Of a DNA stretch of 64,000 bases, positions 49,436-61,594 are shown piece after piece. The position numbers were made by a program, and so were the translations under genes. The stretch covers positions 36,738,628-36,802,627 of the forward strand of contig JANVCC010000018.1 of assembly GCA_025345505.1 (NCBI GenBank). The letters are read 5' to 3'. The notes beneath the pieces are model-generated. The model ran no database searches. It worked only from the letters and a program-made list of their open reading frames with translations, and was not told the DNA's origin. Position 1 is the stretch's first letter; each line of letters begins with the position of its first letter. This stretch comes from Todiramphus chloris collaris (Eukaryota > Chordata > Aves > Coraciiformes > Alcedinidae).

Positions 49436-52400
49436 CTATGGGACTGTATGTTCACCAAGGGCTAATAGTTAAAATGATACTCATTTGAAGTCACGGGGTA
49501 AAAAACAAATGAAGAACAAATGCACATTTGTTTGCAAACAAAGATAGTGAAGATAAAACTGAGAATCTACCATATGTTTTCACCAGCTGGAATTCATTCA
49601 ATGTTTTGTTAGTTCTGCTCTTAAACACGTTGCGAAGCTCATTTTTAAGGTCCTTCTCATAGGCTATGTCACTGGCAAGAAGTCCTCAATCTATGAAGGG
49701 CATACTGCAAAAAGGTCTCTAGCAATTGTCTTAGAGGGGAATGTCATTAATGTGTTTCCCATTCCTTGCGCTGAAACTTCTAACACAGTTTTTTGCTTCT
49801 GCCCTTGAAAGTATTCCCCTGTGCTGGACTGAGAGAGTCCCAGCGAGAGAGCAGGATTCCTGCAGCAGTTTTTGGAAGAGCTTCTTTCCAAGTGTGAGGC
49901 TTCTTCAAGCATTGTGGAAAATCCAAAGTTGTCTGGTAGGGGACTAATTAAGAGTACTCAAACAGGATGTGGAGAAAGCATAAAAGGGCTTGAGAAATCT
50001 CTGGTCTAAGACTGTGCCTGCACTGTGTTACTCTGTGCAGTACAGATTTATTCCTGTAATTCTTTTCATCAGTGAGAAAGACACAGGACAAAGAAGGAGC
50101 CAAAATGGAGCCAAAGCTTTTCTGTGAGCAAATTGAGAAAATTTTGTCTTTGTATACATAAAACTAATACCAAACCCAAACTGTTTACATGAAATTAATG
50201 TTTTGGAGTGTAAAATGCGATTCTTTGAAAGAGTGAATTCCTTCTGTGAGACAATCTAAATTCAATGGGGATTTTGGCTCTGGACTGCAAAACTTAAATT
50301 ATAGCATATAATTCAATATGATTACAATGTTACTGCTGCTCAGAAACAACATCTCAACATGTACAGACACTGTATATGTGAGAGAAAGAGATTCCCTGCC
50401 TTGCCCAGGACAGATTTAAATATTCAGCAATGTTATAACAAAGTAACTCAATACTCAATATAAGATGATGGTGTTTTGAGTTTGCTGCCAAGAAGTTTGT
50501 GCAGAAGGACAGTTTTTGTTGTCTGTGCACCGCTCTGAATTAGAAGATGTGTCATATAACACTTATCTTAGATAGTGTGGGGGCAGTCAGTGAATGGTAA
50601 CTGTGTTCTCCTGAAACAACAAGGATGTCATGTAGCACTTTTGGAGAGATAAGTGAACGTTTGGACTGGGAAGGGTATGCAAAGGATACCAAAGTTCAGC
50701 AGCTAATTAGAGTGTTATCACTTGAAAAGTAACATAACTGAATGAATGAAGTCATGGCATCTAGGGAAAAAGCTTGTGATTTGTTAAATTATATCGCAGT
50801 GTACATGAACCATACAACGGTGACATTCTCGGGAAGGCAATGTAGCATAATTGGGACAAACAGGGGGTTAGTTTAGCTACTGAATTTGGGATATCTGTAA
50901 ATGTGCATAACTTTATTGGTCACATGAACATCATCATGCTACCAGTAGGAAATCAAAGCTCCAACTAAAATTCCAGTAGATGGACCTTATAATTTGGAAA
51001 CGTGAAGTCATCCTGGCACACTATACACACAACAATTATTTGAAGTCTTGCTAAGAACTTTATTTATTGGAATTATAATTTATTCTTTAGAAGGAAACAG
51101 AAGATGGATTTACAGTTTGACATAGAATTTTCCATTCAAAACTAGGTCACATCTTTCCCCATCCCAGGCTGGGCCTTAATCTGGTAGCTCACAAGATATG
51201 CAGATGAGCTCAGTGGGCAAAAGATTTGTTTTTCAGTGCAGAGAATCCATTTGAGTTAGCTTGATGCAACTGAAAAGCCCCATACAGAGGAAGGTAAGCT
51301 CATCTGAAGTCATGCTGCCTGTGCGTGGGAGGGAGGCTCACTGCAGCAGGATCTGGCAGCTTACTGTGAAAGGCTAGGAGAGCAGGGACACCTAATTTCT
51401 CAAAAAATGTAGGATTACCCAGTAAATCACATAACCTTAAACTGTCCAAAATTGTAACATGAACGTGATGATAGAATAATCACTGCAGCCCACTGACATT
51501 AACAGGATGACTTACAGGGACATACCAACACTTTGGAACACGGGATGCAGAAAAACGACTACACGCAAGGGGAAAATGAATGGTCGGAGTCTTATCTAGC
51601 ATGATAAGAAGCATTTACTTATGAAGAAACTCTTAAAGGACCAATTCTCTAGCATGCACTTAGTTAGGGAGTACTAATTTGGCAATTATTTGCAGTGACA
51701 AATGTGGCCATTAATGGGCCAGTCTTGGTGCCACTGGAGAAATCTCATAATGGCTGAAAGGGTGATACAGAGGAAAACATGAAAAGATGCAACAGATCAT
51801 GGGACCTTACAGGAGAGATTTCCAAATTACACAGGAAACGTACAAAACACTCAAGTGATCCTTCTGCTGCTGTTATAAAAGGAGTATTTTTCAAATATGT
51901 CTGAGGAACCTCAGACAAGCTTCCCTCAGCCCTCAGTATTTCCCTTACCCTCCATGCATATGGACACATATTCTTTAGGACAGCTTTCTATTCACGTGCA
52001 GAGGCTTTCCCTGGGACACTTGTGCTGTGAAATGATCATCCCCTTTCTTGCCGTTTTACTGTTTCAGTCTCCAGGCAGAAAAATACTCATATTTCAACTC
52101 ACAGTAAACACAAACAAGAGGTGCACTTTTCAAGCTAACAGGCAAAAATGCTCTCACCTGCACCTATCTCTATGGCTATTAAAGGAAGATATCTGCTGCT
52201 ATCACATAGTGGCTGCCTCAGATGATGACGAATTGCAAATAAATTTGTGCAAAGCATGGAGGCTGCTCAGGACGTAGGACAGCTGGGATTCTTCTAATAA
52301 ATTGTTCATAACAAATGGCTGGGCCACCTTTAAGTCGTGCCATGGTGAAGCAGATATTTGCTGAGAGAAATGAAAGTAAAGACAAATTGTGAAATTCTGA

Positions 52401-52684
52401 ATTAAAGAAATTGAAGGAATTTTCTGGACTTTACTTAGTTATCTATTCCTGTGTACTTACATGAAGAAATAGGAAGTGGCCAACATAAAACCTGCAGAAT
52501 TCTTTAACATAATATGCTTTTTAACATAATATGCAATTGTTGGATTGAAACTGTAGTCTGAAAAACTATTTAGATTATAAAAACACAGAATGCAAACTAA
52601 GGCAATAAACATGTAAAGATATCGTTTGTCGCTAAAATGTTTCCATGTTATTAAAATACAACTCATCCAACAGTACATTTTCAA
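49436..52684. other. Long non-coding stretch, nothing recognised
   Basis: The plus-strand frame at 51897-52277 (126 codons) has no known domain. A 15-base word (tttaacataatatgc) is duplicated at about 52503 and 52521. No interspersed repeat is recognised. Confidence 0.5.
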
Positions 52685-52930
52685 ACTCTTTTGCTCTGTG
52701 ATTTATTACAGAGGCCATCATAATCAATTACTTTTAATTAATAGAAGATGGAAACATTAATTGGTCTTATTTAAGTTTGATTGTATTAAATGATTGTACC
52801 AGTGATCAAAAATGTATTTCGAAAGGGAGTTTAGGCTAATATATCAGCAAATGAGGCGCTATAAACATGATTAATATGCACATTAGACTTTTCTTATCAC
52901 TTCTTGTTGGCAGTTTTTATCCGGTCACAG
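52685..52930. promoter_or_regulatory. Homeodomain-motif-rich AT segment, candidate conserved enhancer
   Basis: Homeodomain cores are packed together: TAATCAATTA 52721-52730, TTAATTAA 52734-52741, ATTAATTGG 52756-52764. Further on are ATAAACA at 52861-52867 (forkhead-like) and TTAATATGCA at 52871-52880 (POU/homeodomain-like), followed by ACATTAG. A 6-bp inverted repeat (CTCTGT/ACAGAG) sits at about 52694-52713. No repeat family matches. The density of such words resembles deeply conserved developmental enhancers, but AT-rich DNA gives some of them by chance. Confidence 0.35.
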
Positions 52931-54179
52931 ATGAAATTCCATTGAGTTCTTTCTCCTTTTGTATAAAATACAGATTATGTGGAGACAGCCGTCTGAGCAA
53001 CTGGAGTTTCATCTTGTATGGCCATTAATTATTATTGCTCCTTTAGTATTTCTTATCTATCACAGAGACGTAGGACTGTATTTTTATAGACATTTGCTGG
53101 TAGGAGAAAAACAGGCTTTCGGGTCATGGCGCCTCAGCATTTTTTCATCAGAGAAAGGATCAACAGCACATTTTACACATCTGTGAAAGGGAGGAATAAG
53201 ATATTTACAGCTGTCATCATCGTGGAGGTGTGTCTATTTGGTCATACATACACCAGGGAATTTGTTGGAAGATATAGCCAGCCTTTGTTGCAGTGTTTTG
53301 ATTTTTAAAACATCCACAATTATTTTGTATTTATTTCAAAGGAGTCACAGACAATATGATTTTTTTAACAGAATTGTCCCTGTAGTTGGAAAAAATTAAG
53401 AATATGTTGCTCTCCTGGCAGATTGCTAATGTGAAAGTGTTTGTCTGAGCTGTGTTCAGCTTTAATTCCTTATTTTGGTTACTTCTCTCTACTCTCAGGG
53501 GAAAATCTTACATTTAAGAACAGAAGTGTTGGGTCAGCCAAGCCAGAGATCTGTTTTTACTGCAGACATCTGAAACACCCCACTGACATCACTGCCATGA
53601 AAGAATCAGCTGCAGAACAGAGAAGGTGACTTCAAACACTCCCTGCTCCTGGTAAGAATCCATCTGTGGAGCTCATTGCTCCAACACACTCAAAACTGCT
53701 TACTTCCAGACCAAAGTTGTCCATCTCCAGTGTATGCCCTACTTGTCCTAGGGCCAAAACAGTAATAACCTGATCAGACTCTTTTGACAAGGGATGCTCA
53801 GTGTGTTATAGACATCTCTAAACCAGGCTGGCCTGTGAGTATGCTCCTGTATACACTTGTTTCTGTCTGAACTTGAAGTCATGATCTGTTAGTAGCTGTT
53901 TGAACTGTTTACACAGTTCAAATTTTTGGCGTAACCATCTCATGGCGGTGAGTCATACTCATCTGGTGTCCTAAAACTCAGGCATCTCTCCTCCTCCTTC
54001 CCCGCTGAGGAATTCCCTGCTTATATTAGAAATTATTATTAGTCTGCACATGACTTCTTTACTATTTCATTTCTCCTGTCTCTAAAGGTCACCCCATTTG
54101 CCTTATGTGATATTTTGATCCTTCTCTGTACTAGTGGTTCCTCCTGATATTGTATGTTTTAGTTATCTCATTGGCATAC
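52931..54179. other. Non-coding stretch, nothing recognised
   Basis: No repeat family or supported exon. Confidence 0.5.
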
Positions 54180-54255
54180 AATGCATTTTTGTGTCAAGTT
54201 AATTATTGAACATATTGAGCAAGAACAGCTCCACAACTGACTCAAGTTTACCAGC
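54180..54255 (-). mobile_element. Possible LINE reverse-transcriptase scrap, antisense
   Basis: The plus-strand text 'attattgaacatattgagca' followed by 'agaacagctccacaactg' resembles the antisense of a LINE block seen in old CR1/L2-like elements ('gatattgaacagaactggcc'). It is a single short match, similar in kind to the remnant at 4890-5290. Confidence 0.2.
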
Positions 54256-54416
54256 ATCTTCCTCTGGTTTGCTACACCTTCCTCCCCTGCCAGCTTCTCA
54301 CATACCCCATGGTTTTTACCGAGCTCTGTCTACTAAGGGTTAACTGAGTATTTCTGGTGTTGCTCTGAAACAAATTGTGCAATGGAGTCTAGGCAGTTAT
54401 GAAGGGATTTCTCCAG

Positions 54417-54459
54417 ATTTAAATCAGCATAGGTGGCTCCTATTATTTAAATCAGCATA
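54417..54459. repeat. 15-bp duplication at 28-base spacing
   Basis: The word atttaaatcagcata occurs at 54417-54431 and 54445-54459. This is probably slippage. Confidence 0.8.
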
Positions 54460-54472
54460 CAGACAATAATTT

Positions 54473-54961
54473 TCAGTTATGTTCATTCATTTCAGTTAAT
54501 CTTTGTGCCTTTGGAAGAAAAAAAAAAAAACCAAACAAAAAAACCCGACTTTTTTTCTGTGATTTGTCCAAGAGAATAGGTTTTTCAACTCTTTTCTGTA
54601 ATGGATATTTGCAGTTAATATCATTTCTTTCTTGTATTGAAGCAATAACTGGGACATCAGTTCCATCTGCTCTTAGGAAGCCTTTGAGTGAGACCTGAGA
54701 GTATGTGAGAGCCTGGATGCTGATGGCGTTGTACACAGGGAATGGTGCACCAAACAGAACTGGAGGGATGTGATCAAGCATGCAGGAGCATCCAGGACCC
54801 ACTGCTGGATGCTGTGCAGGTAAGAGGGCCATGTTCCCAAAAAAAGACCAGGCAGTCTCTGCAGAATCACTTTCCCCAGCAGGCAGGCTCTGTCCCAGCC
54901 CCAACACATGGAACTCAACCCCGATGCTCAGCAGTCTGCTTATAACCGCCTCCTCCTGCAT
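54473..54961 (-). other. Longest unexplained open frame (162 codons), probably chance
   Basis: An ATG-initiated minus-strand frame of 162 codons. I recognise no domain. The C-terminal part includes a phenylalanine-rich stretch and a polylysine/poly-A-derived region where the frame crosses the A-run near 54520, and shorter frames overlap it on both strands. There is no usable evidence of splice structure or codon bias, so coding status is not supported. A processed transcript or lncRNA frame cannot be excluded. Confidence 0.15.
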
Positions 54962-55562
54962 GGAATATCCATCTCCTCCTGCATTGACACCAATGGTTAC
55001 TTATTCATAAAACCAATTTGGAACAGTTTTTCTGCCACAAATTTATCTTCTGGCTTTCTCAGGATAAAAAGCCTTCACAGAGCTGCGTCCGGGGACCTGA
55101 TTTGAAGCAATGTAAAACAGATGCCCCAAATTAGTGGGTACTTCTTCTTTCAGTCTTTGTCTGCCTCCATATACCATCTGTGGAATGGATTTTTTTTACT
55201 TTTTTTTATTGCTGTCCTTTGGGGACAGGGTGAAAATCAGATTATGTATCTTTAATTCTAGAAAAATGTTTGAATTTAACACTGAGGAATAAAAAGTGGC
55301 TTCACACAGGAAAAAAAAATTTAAACCCCCAAAATGCTGTTTAATGAAGTGAGCAGTATACAGTTGTGTGTGTGTTTAGGGGGAATAGATGTCTCCTGAT
55401 CTTGATGTCTTTTTAACATCGTCTGTTGTATGTAATTCAATGCACTCACTCTGTTCAAGGAGACCTGCAGTGAACTGCAGTTTTCCGAATTTCAGTCAGA
55501 AGTTTAGGCCAAACATTTGTCGTTCTAATTATTGCCTCAAAAGTTACAGGTGATACTAACTG
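54962..55562. other. Non-coding stretch, nothing recognised
   Basis: AT-rich with an A9 run near 55311. No gene or repeat. Confidence 0.5.
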
Positions 55563-55760
55563 AAGAGTGGTGAAGCACTGGAACAGGCTGCCCAGGGAAG
55601 TGATGGAGGTACCATCCCCAGAGGTGTTCAAAAAACATGTAGACATGGCACTTCAGGACATGGTTTAGTGATCATGGTAGTGTCGAGTTGACAGTTGGAC
55701 TTGAAGATCTTAGAGGTCTTTTCCAGTCTTAATTATTCTATTATTCTATGATTCTGTGAT
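55563..55760 (+). mobile_element. CR1 retrotransposon, short 3' fragment
   Basis: Only the last 200 bases or so of a CR1 are present: 'gaagcactggaacaggctgc', 'ccagggaagtgatggaggta', 'gacatggtttagtgatcatg', 'gatcttagaggtcttttcca', then two or three ATTCTATG-type terminal octamers ending at 55760. It is severely 5'-truncated. The minus-strand frame at 55455-55646 is its antisense shadow. It resembles the 47.8 kb copy more than the 40.3 kb copy in the 'catgtagacatggcact' block. Confidence 0.95.
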
Positions 55761-58700
55761 ATAATATTTGCCAATATATTTTTTATGGTTTTGATTAAAT
55801 AATATGCCAAGGGACACTAACACTTTATTTATAAGTGCAAACAAAATTGGTCAAAAAGAAAGTATTTTTTTAAATCTCTGAGGAATTCAAACTCAGCTTT
55901 AAACACATTAATTACAATATCCATTACAGCAGATTTACCCTTGATTACTGGGTTGCTAATGTTAATTTCTAGGTTATTTCTTCCTGAAGTAAACTGCAGT
56001 AAGAATTCAGGCACAGGCTCAAAAACTCACACACAATCTACCTTCTCACCAGTAAATTAAATGGCATCAGGGCATGGTCCCAGCCTTTAGCACACAGTCA
56101 CTGTTACATGTCTAGCATTGCTTCTCAGGTGGTTTTTCACTTGGACCAGTCACTGCCTTCACCAATCCCTGGGTGCTGCTCAGCAATAAGCATGATCCAG
56201 ACATCATTGCCAATAAGCAGTCTGAAAACAGCTGCCCCATTTAGAAGGTAAAAGTCTAATTGTATTGTCATGGCCAAATTACGTCTGTTGGCCTCAGGAC
56301 AGCCCTGGTACTGGTTAGTTTACTAAGGTAGATGAGTTATAGCCACTCTGTTTGCAGACTTCATGCAGTATAAATAATGCCTTTTTGCCAGTGGTACAAG
56401 CTTTGGAATGGTCCTGTTACTGAAAGCACCTGACATCCAACTGCCAACAGTCTTTTGGAGCAATTAATAAACTGCAGTAAATGTTCTGAACAAAGTTTTC
56501 CTTTGCTACGGAACAAAGTATGTCTACATACATCATGTGCAAAGGTTTGAGAGCAGCCTTTAGCCTAAAGTTTTTCACTACATTTTTCTAAAAGCAGTTT
56601 CTATGACTGAAGCTTTTGCTGTTCTCTAAAGAGTGGTTGTCACAGAGATTTGGCTTGGGAAAAGCAAAGGGCAGGAAACAAAAAAATAGCTCTAGAGAAA
56701 GATTGCTGAAAGAATTACACTAATACTAAATAACGAAGAAGAATGTAAACAGATTATAGATACAGAGAGCCTTAGATCAACTAATGGCTGAAAAAATAGA
56801 TGACAGAGATAAAAAATGATAAGACTTGTCAGAAAGAACAAAGCCTGTGTGTGCATCATTCAGATTAAGGATTTAGAGTCAAAAGGTTAAGTGTGAGCAA
56901 CAATGAATATGAAAAATGGGGAAAAAAAGAAGTAAAAGGCAAGTTTGTTTCATAAATCAGTTCTAGTCTAACATTGCTGTAGGAAAAAAAAAAAGTGTTG
57001 AAGTCTGTTAAACCGGCAGATAGCTCAGGCTGGACATCAACATAACATTAGGAAAGGTATTGGTATTTTCAGCGGTGGATAAAAGTGCTGTAAATATTGG
57101 CTTCAAGTTACCTATCATCACGTGTTTTGTGATAGGGGGAGCTAAAATGATCTTCAGTCTTACAGCCCGTGAGTCTGGAGACTTTTTTAACATGACCTCA
57201 TGCACAACCAAGTTTGTGGATCTAAAGACTTTGATTACTTTATAGAAGAGGGATGAAGAAAAGAGGTTCTACTGAGCCTATAGTGGGTGGATGCTGGCCA
57301 TGAGATACCGGTTCAGAACACAACATTATGCAGGATGCGCCTGTAACATCTGTTCTCTTTACTGCAGGAAATTCTTCTGAGAGAAGCTCAAAGTGGGTAG
57401 TAGATCTCTGAAAGCACTTCCAGTTTATTGCATAAATATGGAATGTTTCTATATCTGCCATTTTTAGAATGAGCAAAAATATATTCTGGACAATTACCAG
57501 CAACAATACCTAAATTTACAGTGCTTTCCTGTTCTAAGTTTAGAGATATTGTTGAAATCTCTTGATAGTGAAGACAAATCCAATTGGTTTCAGTTTACGT
57601 TATGGAACAGGAGCTCTACATATGCAATGCCTCCACTTCATGATCCAGACCAGGGCATAGTCTGTACTTCAAGTGGTTTGATCCTGTCTATTCAAATGAA
57701 ACCATTTTCATCCCATCTGAAAGGACTAGCTATTCACATGCCCTTCATCATGTCAGTAGGGTATAATGTAAAAAAGGCCTACTTATTCTAAAATGGGACT
57801 GATCTCTGCTCATAAAAAACCTCCCTGAAGAACTACACTATGACTTGTGCACAGGGGCCATAAAGATGCCTTTTCTGTGACTAATGCAGAACAAAAAATG
57901 ATATTCCCTTTCCAAATATCCATAATCCACTGAGGTGCTTTTGTAATGCTATAAACAGTACCTAAGAATGATCATATCAGTATTTGGACAGAGCTTCCTC
58001 TGTCTCAGCTTCTTGTCTCTGGTGGTGACCATGGGTAGACACCCAAAGCAGGGTATACCAACAGGATGAGAACACACTTATGCTTTCACCAGTACACCCT
58101 CCCATCTTCCAGCTCCTTGTGACTTTGAAGTTCCATGGGGATCATTTACCATTAATATGTGTAATTTTTTTTTTTTTTTAACCCAGGAAATTTTTGGTAT
58201 CCTATACGTGCTGTTGCAATGAGTTGTATAGTGTAATGACATCCTCTGATGGGTTGGCTCTGTGGCATTTAACTCCAGCTTCTCCATGGTGGAAGCTCAG
58301 GAAAGAGAAAAATCCTTCAGTGTCCTCTGTATCCCAAGTCTCTTTCTCCTCTCTGCTCACTCTTGTCCTCTCTCTCTGCACTGTGGTGGGTGCTACATAG
58401 CCCCTTTCCACTCTTACAGTTGTAATAATTAGATTAATTCGGTCTGTATTATGTATGTAGCTACACAATATGATGCGCAGTTTGCTGAAAGCTAATGTTC
58501 TTCCCTTGGCATGGGATGCAGCATTATTCATTTCTTCGTGGCTTTTTCTGTGACATTGTTTTCCTTCACATCCTCATTAACACAAAATAGTTTGGCTTTA
58601 CAGTGCATCACTGAAATGAATATTCATGGGCTATAATTAGCTGCATTTACATCAGAGAAGCTGAGGCAGAGTGTAATGCTCACATTTGCAAAATGCCTAG

Positions 58701-60000
58701 CTTGGGGTGGCCAGTTCGAGTCACGCAGTGTCTGATTTCTCCAAAATATTGTATTGGCTTGACTAAAGAATATGTTTGAGTAGAAATAACAGTGCTACAC
58801 GGCATGATTGCAGAACTCTCACTGGCAGCTACCAATGAATTCCTGCTGGTTTTAGACACCAACACATAATAGATGTGCTCTCACTTTTGGGGACAAGAAT
58901 CACAGGCAAAACAAGATCACCAACCAAGTAAGTACAGTGCTTAGCATTTTAATGCCTGCTCAGTGTGACTCCATCTACACTTAAGGGCTTGGAACTCTTG
59001 TGGGCAGAGCTTCGGTTGTCTCAAATTCAGGACAGGAGGCAGTGCACAGCTGGTTCCCATCAACAAGCAGGAGGACTCAAGAAGAACCTTGCAGCCTCTC
59101 CGTATCAGTTCTGCAGTAAGGACTGGTGTGGACTCCTCCTCTTTCTTTTCTTGCCTGCTTGCATTTTCTGCACAGATGAACCCAATGACCCTGAAAATCC
59201 CTGATTCTGCCTGTGAATGCTACCAGTGAGTACCGAAGTAATGTTTTGAGAAAATACAGTATAAAGTTAAGCACTATATCATGCAAAAAGGAAGGATGCT
59301 GGGGTTGCTTGGGAAACCTTAATTCTAGATTTTGCAGTTCTTTGTGGTCTTGAAATATACATTCTTGCTCTCTCTCCTCACTACTGAACATGTTAGTTAT
59401 AGAGCTGACTGAATGTGGACAAGGTGAAGCACGCCCAGTAGAGGCTGTGTGTTCAGGAAGTTTCCTACAGTAGATGTAAAAATAGGTGTTTTCAGAAATG
59501 TGTCCATCTGTGACATGTGGATAGACTTTCACAGAAATACTCTAGAAACAAGGCAAAGTCCCTGTCAAATGCTATATGCCATCTCAATGTATGGCAGAGC
59601 TAGGTTTTCTAAACCAACTTGTTATAAAATTTGCTTTCTTGACAGAGATACATTTCTTCCATCTTCATTTATAAAAATAATGGAACTACATTTGCTGAAT
59701 CTCTCCCAGAAAGATCAACCCAAGACAATAACATCAAGCACAGAAAGTTTCAGGACAAAAAGTTAAATTTCAGAAGCATATAATCAAGTGAAAATGAAGT
59801 CTTTTAAAGGAGAGATCTGGGCAACCACAGGTGCCGGCTCTATCTATGAAGAACAACAGCAATTGAAGTATCAACTGCAAGTCATAAAAAAAAAAAAGGG
59901 GAGGGGGGCTTATTTCTGGCTTAGAAGGAAGAAAACCCTCTAGCCTGTATTCAAGAAAAGAAAAGTAGGCTTCATTTCAAATGCTAAATTATATAAATAG
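55761..60000. other. Long non-coding stretch, nothing recognised
   Basis: Minus-strand frames at 58202-58531 (109 codons) and 59077-59532 (151 codons) have no known domain. A T-run at about 58167-58179 and an A12 then G-rich run near 59887-59908 are simple sequence. No interspersed repeat is recognised. Confidence 0.5.
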
Positions 60001-60515
60001 AATGATAGAACCGCAGAATCATAGAATGGTAGGGGTTGGAAGGGATCTCTGGAGATCATCAAGTCCAACCCCGCTGGTAATGCAGGAACACCAAAGACAG
60101 GCCGCACAGGAACAGATCTAGGCAGGTCTTGCAAGTCTCTAGAGAAGGAGACTCCCCAGCCTCCCTGGGCAGCCTGTTCTAGGGCTCTGTCACTCTCACA
60201 GTGAAGAAGTTTTTCCTCATGTTGAGGTGGAACTTCCTGTGTTTCACCTTGCTACCATTATCTCTCATCCTATCAGAGGGCACCACTGAAAAGAGACTGG
60301 TCCCTTCTACTTGACACCCACCCTTCAGATGTTTGGAAACATTAATAAGATCCCCTCTCAGTTTTCTCTTTTCCAGGCTAAACAGCCCCAGGTCTCTCAG
60401 CCTTTCCTCATAAGAGAGATGTTCCAGTCCTTTCATCCTCTTTGTAGCTCTCCATTGGACTCTCTCTAGTGTTTCTCTGCCCCTCTTGAACTGGGCAGAC
60501 CAGATAAGCTGATGA
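60001..60515 (-). mobile_element. CR1 retrotransposon, antisense, ORF2 C-terminus still open
   Basis: Read on the minus strand, the element starts with the ORF2 C-terminus (LERVQWRATKRMKGLEHLSY, then EERLRDLGLFSLEKRKLRGD), which is open down to about 60179. The 3' untranslated region follows, running to an ATTCTATG-type terminal repeat at about 60001-60030. The plus strand shows the familiar 'gggttggaagggatctctgg' and 'agatcatcaagtccaacccc' blocks. The 3' end differs from the other three young copies, so it is another CR1 subfamily. It is 5'-truncated near 60515. The open frame suggests it is among the younger insertions here, but it lacks the reverse-transcriptase core. Confidence 0.95.
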
Positions 60516-61534
60516 TATTTCTGTAATACATGCACATTTGGATATAACAGTTCAAATGAGAAAGGAAGTGGATGGAATAGTCTATCTAATTCTAGAGGGA
60601 AAGGGAAGAAGCAGCATCAGTATACATGGCACAGGGATCTTTGCTGGTTTTGGAAGCTGCTTTTGAGTGTTCCTGAAGCACTGGGCAGCCTTGCAGGACT
60701 GGAAGTTGGAAGGGGATGGGTATGCCTGAACAAGTGGCTATTCATTAATTGTCAGGATCAAGCTGTATGAAGTGTCAACAAGTTCCTGGGCTGCAAACCA
60801 GAGCCTAGATTCAGCAAGGGACTAGTCAATCATCATTAAAAGGGATTTAGAGTTGGCATCAGTTTGACAGAGGCCACAGTCATAAAAGCAGGCAGTCTCC
60901 CATTCTTTGCCGCAGCACCACTGAAATCTGGCCAGGTTTCGGAGCAGTGGCCCATCCTTTGCCAGCTACCACTGACAGGGCAAACATGCTCAAAAAATTG
61001 TTTGGCTTTGGGCAGCTTTATTTGTCTGTCTGGTTTGAGTTCAAGTGATTCTTACAAAAGGAGCACAGGACTGATGTACAGCACAAGTAATGCATATTTA
61101 CAGTCATCCTTTGTGGTACACATCACTCATCTGGAAACCAAGGGAGAACACTGTCAGGGATATTGTTAATACCTCTGAGCAATTACTAAGTAGAAGTTAT
61201 AATTTCATGTAGTTTTTAATGCTGTTTTGTCATCTACCAATTTAGGTATGTGAAATTAACTATTTCTTTATTTTGTTTTCCTCCAGTCTGCAGGTATTAA
61301 GTTACACTTATTATGTGGAATGAAACTGAAATTTGATGTGACTGACTCTTTCTGCTGTGCACGGTTTGAACGTTTCATCACTTTCTTCCCACACAAATTG
61401 GGGAGAATTTGTGGCAAACAAATTACCACAGAAGAACTAACAGAAAGAGAAAAACTGGTCCATGCAACAGAAACAGGCAGATCAGAATTCATGTGTAAAC
61501 ACTGAAGATGTACTGTACGTATAGAATCACATAA
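60516..61534. other. Non-coding stretch, nothing recognised
   Basis: No repeat family or supported exon. Confidence 0.5.
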
Positions 61535-61594
61535 GGAGGGAATCACAGAAGAAGATAAAAGGCAGAGAGCTAAGGAAATGTTATGAAATGCATA
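61535..61594 (+). repeat. 60-bp direct repeat, copy 1
   Basis: Sixty bases beginning ggagggaatcacagaagaag are repeated at 62736-62795 with 58 of 60 positions identical. No known repeat family matches the unit. Confidence 0.97.

Noticed and set aside
58705..58730. 'ggccagttcgagtcac' word resembling a tRNA T-arm
   Set aside because: No matching acceptor or anticodon arms can be found upstream at the correct spacing.
59077..59532. 151-codon minus-strand frame
   Set aside because: No known domain, and overlapped by frames on the other strand. No evidence of constraint can be judged from one sequence.
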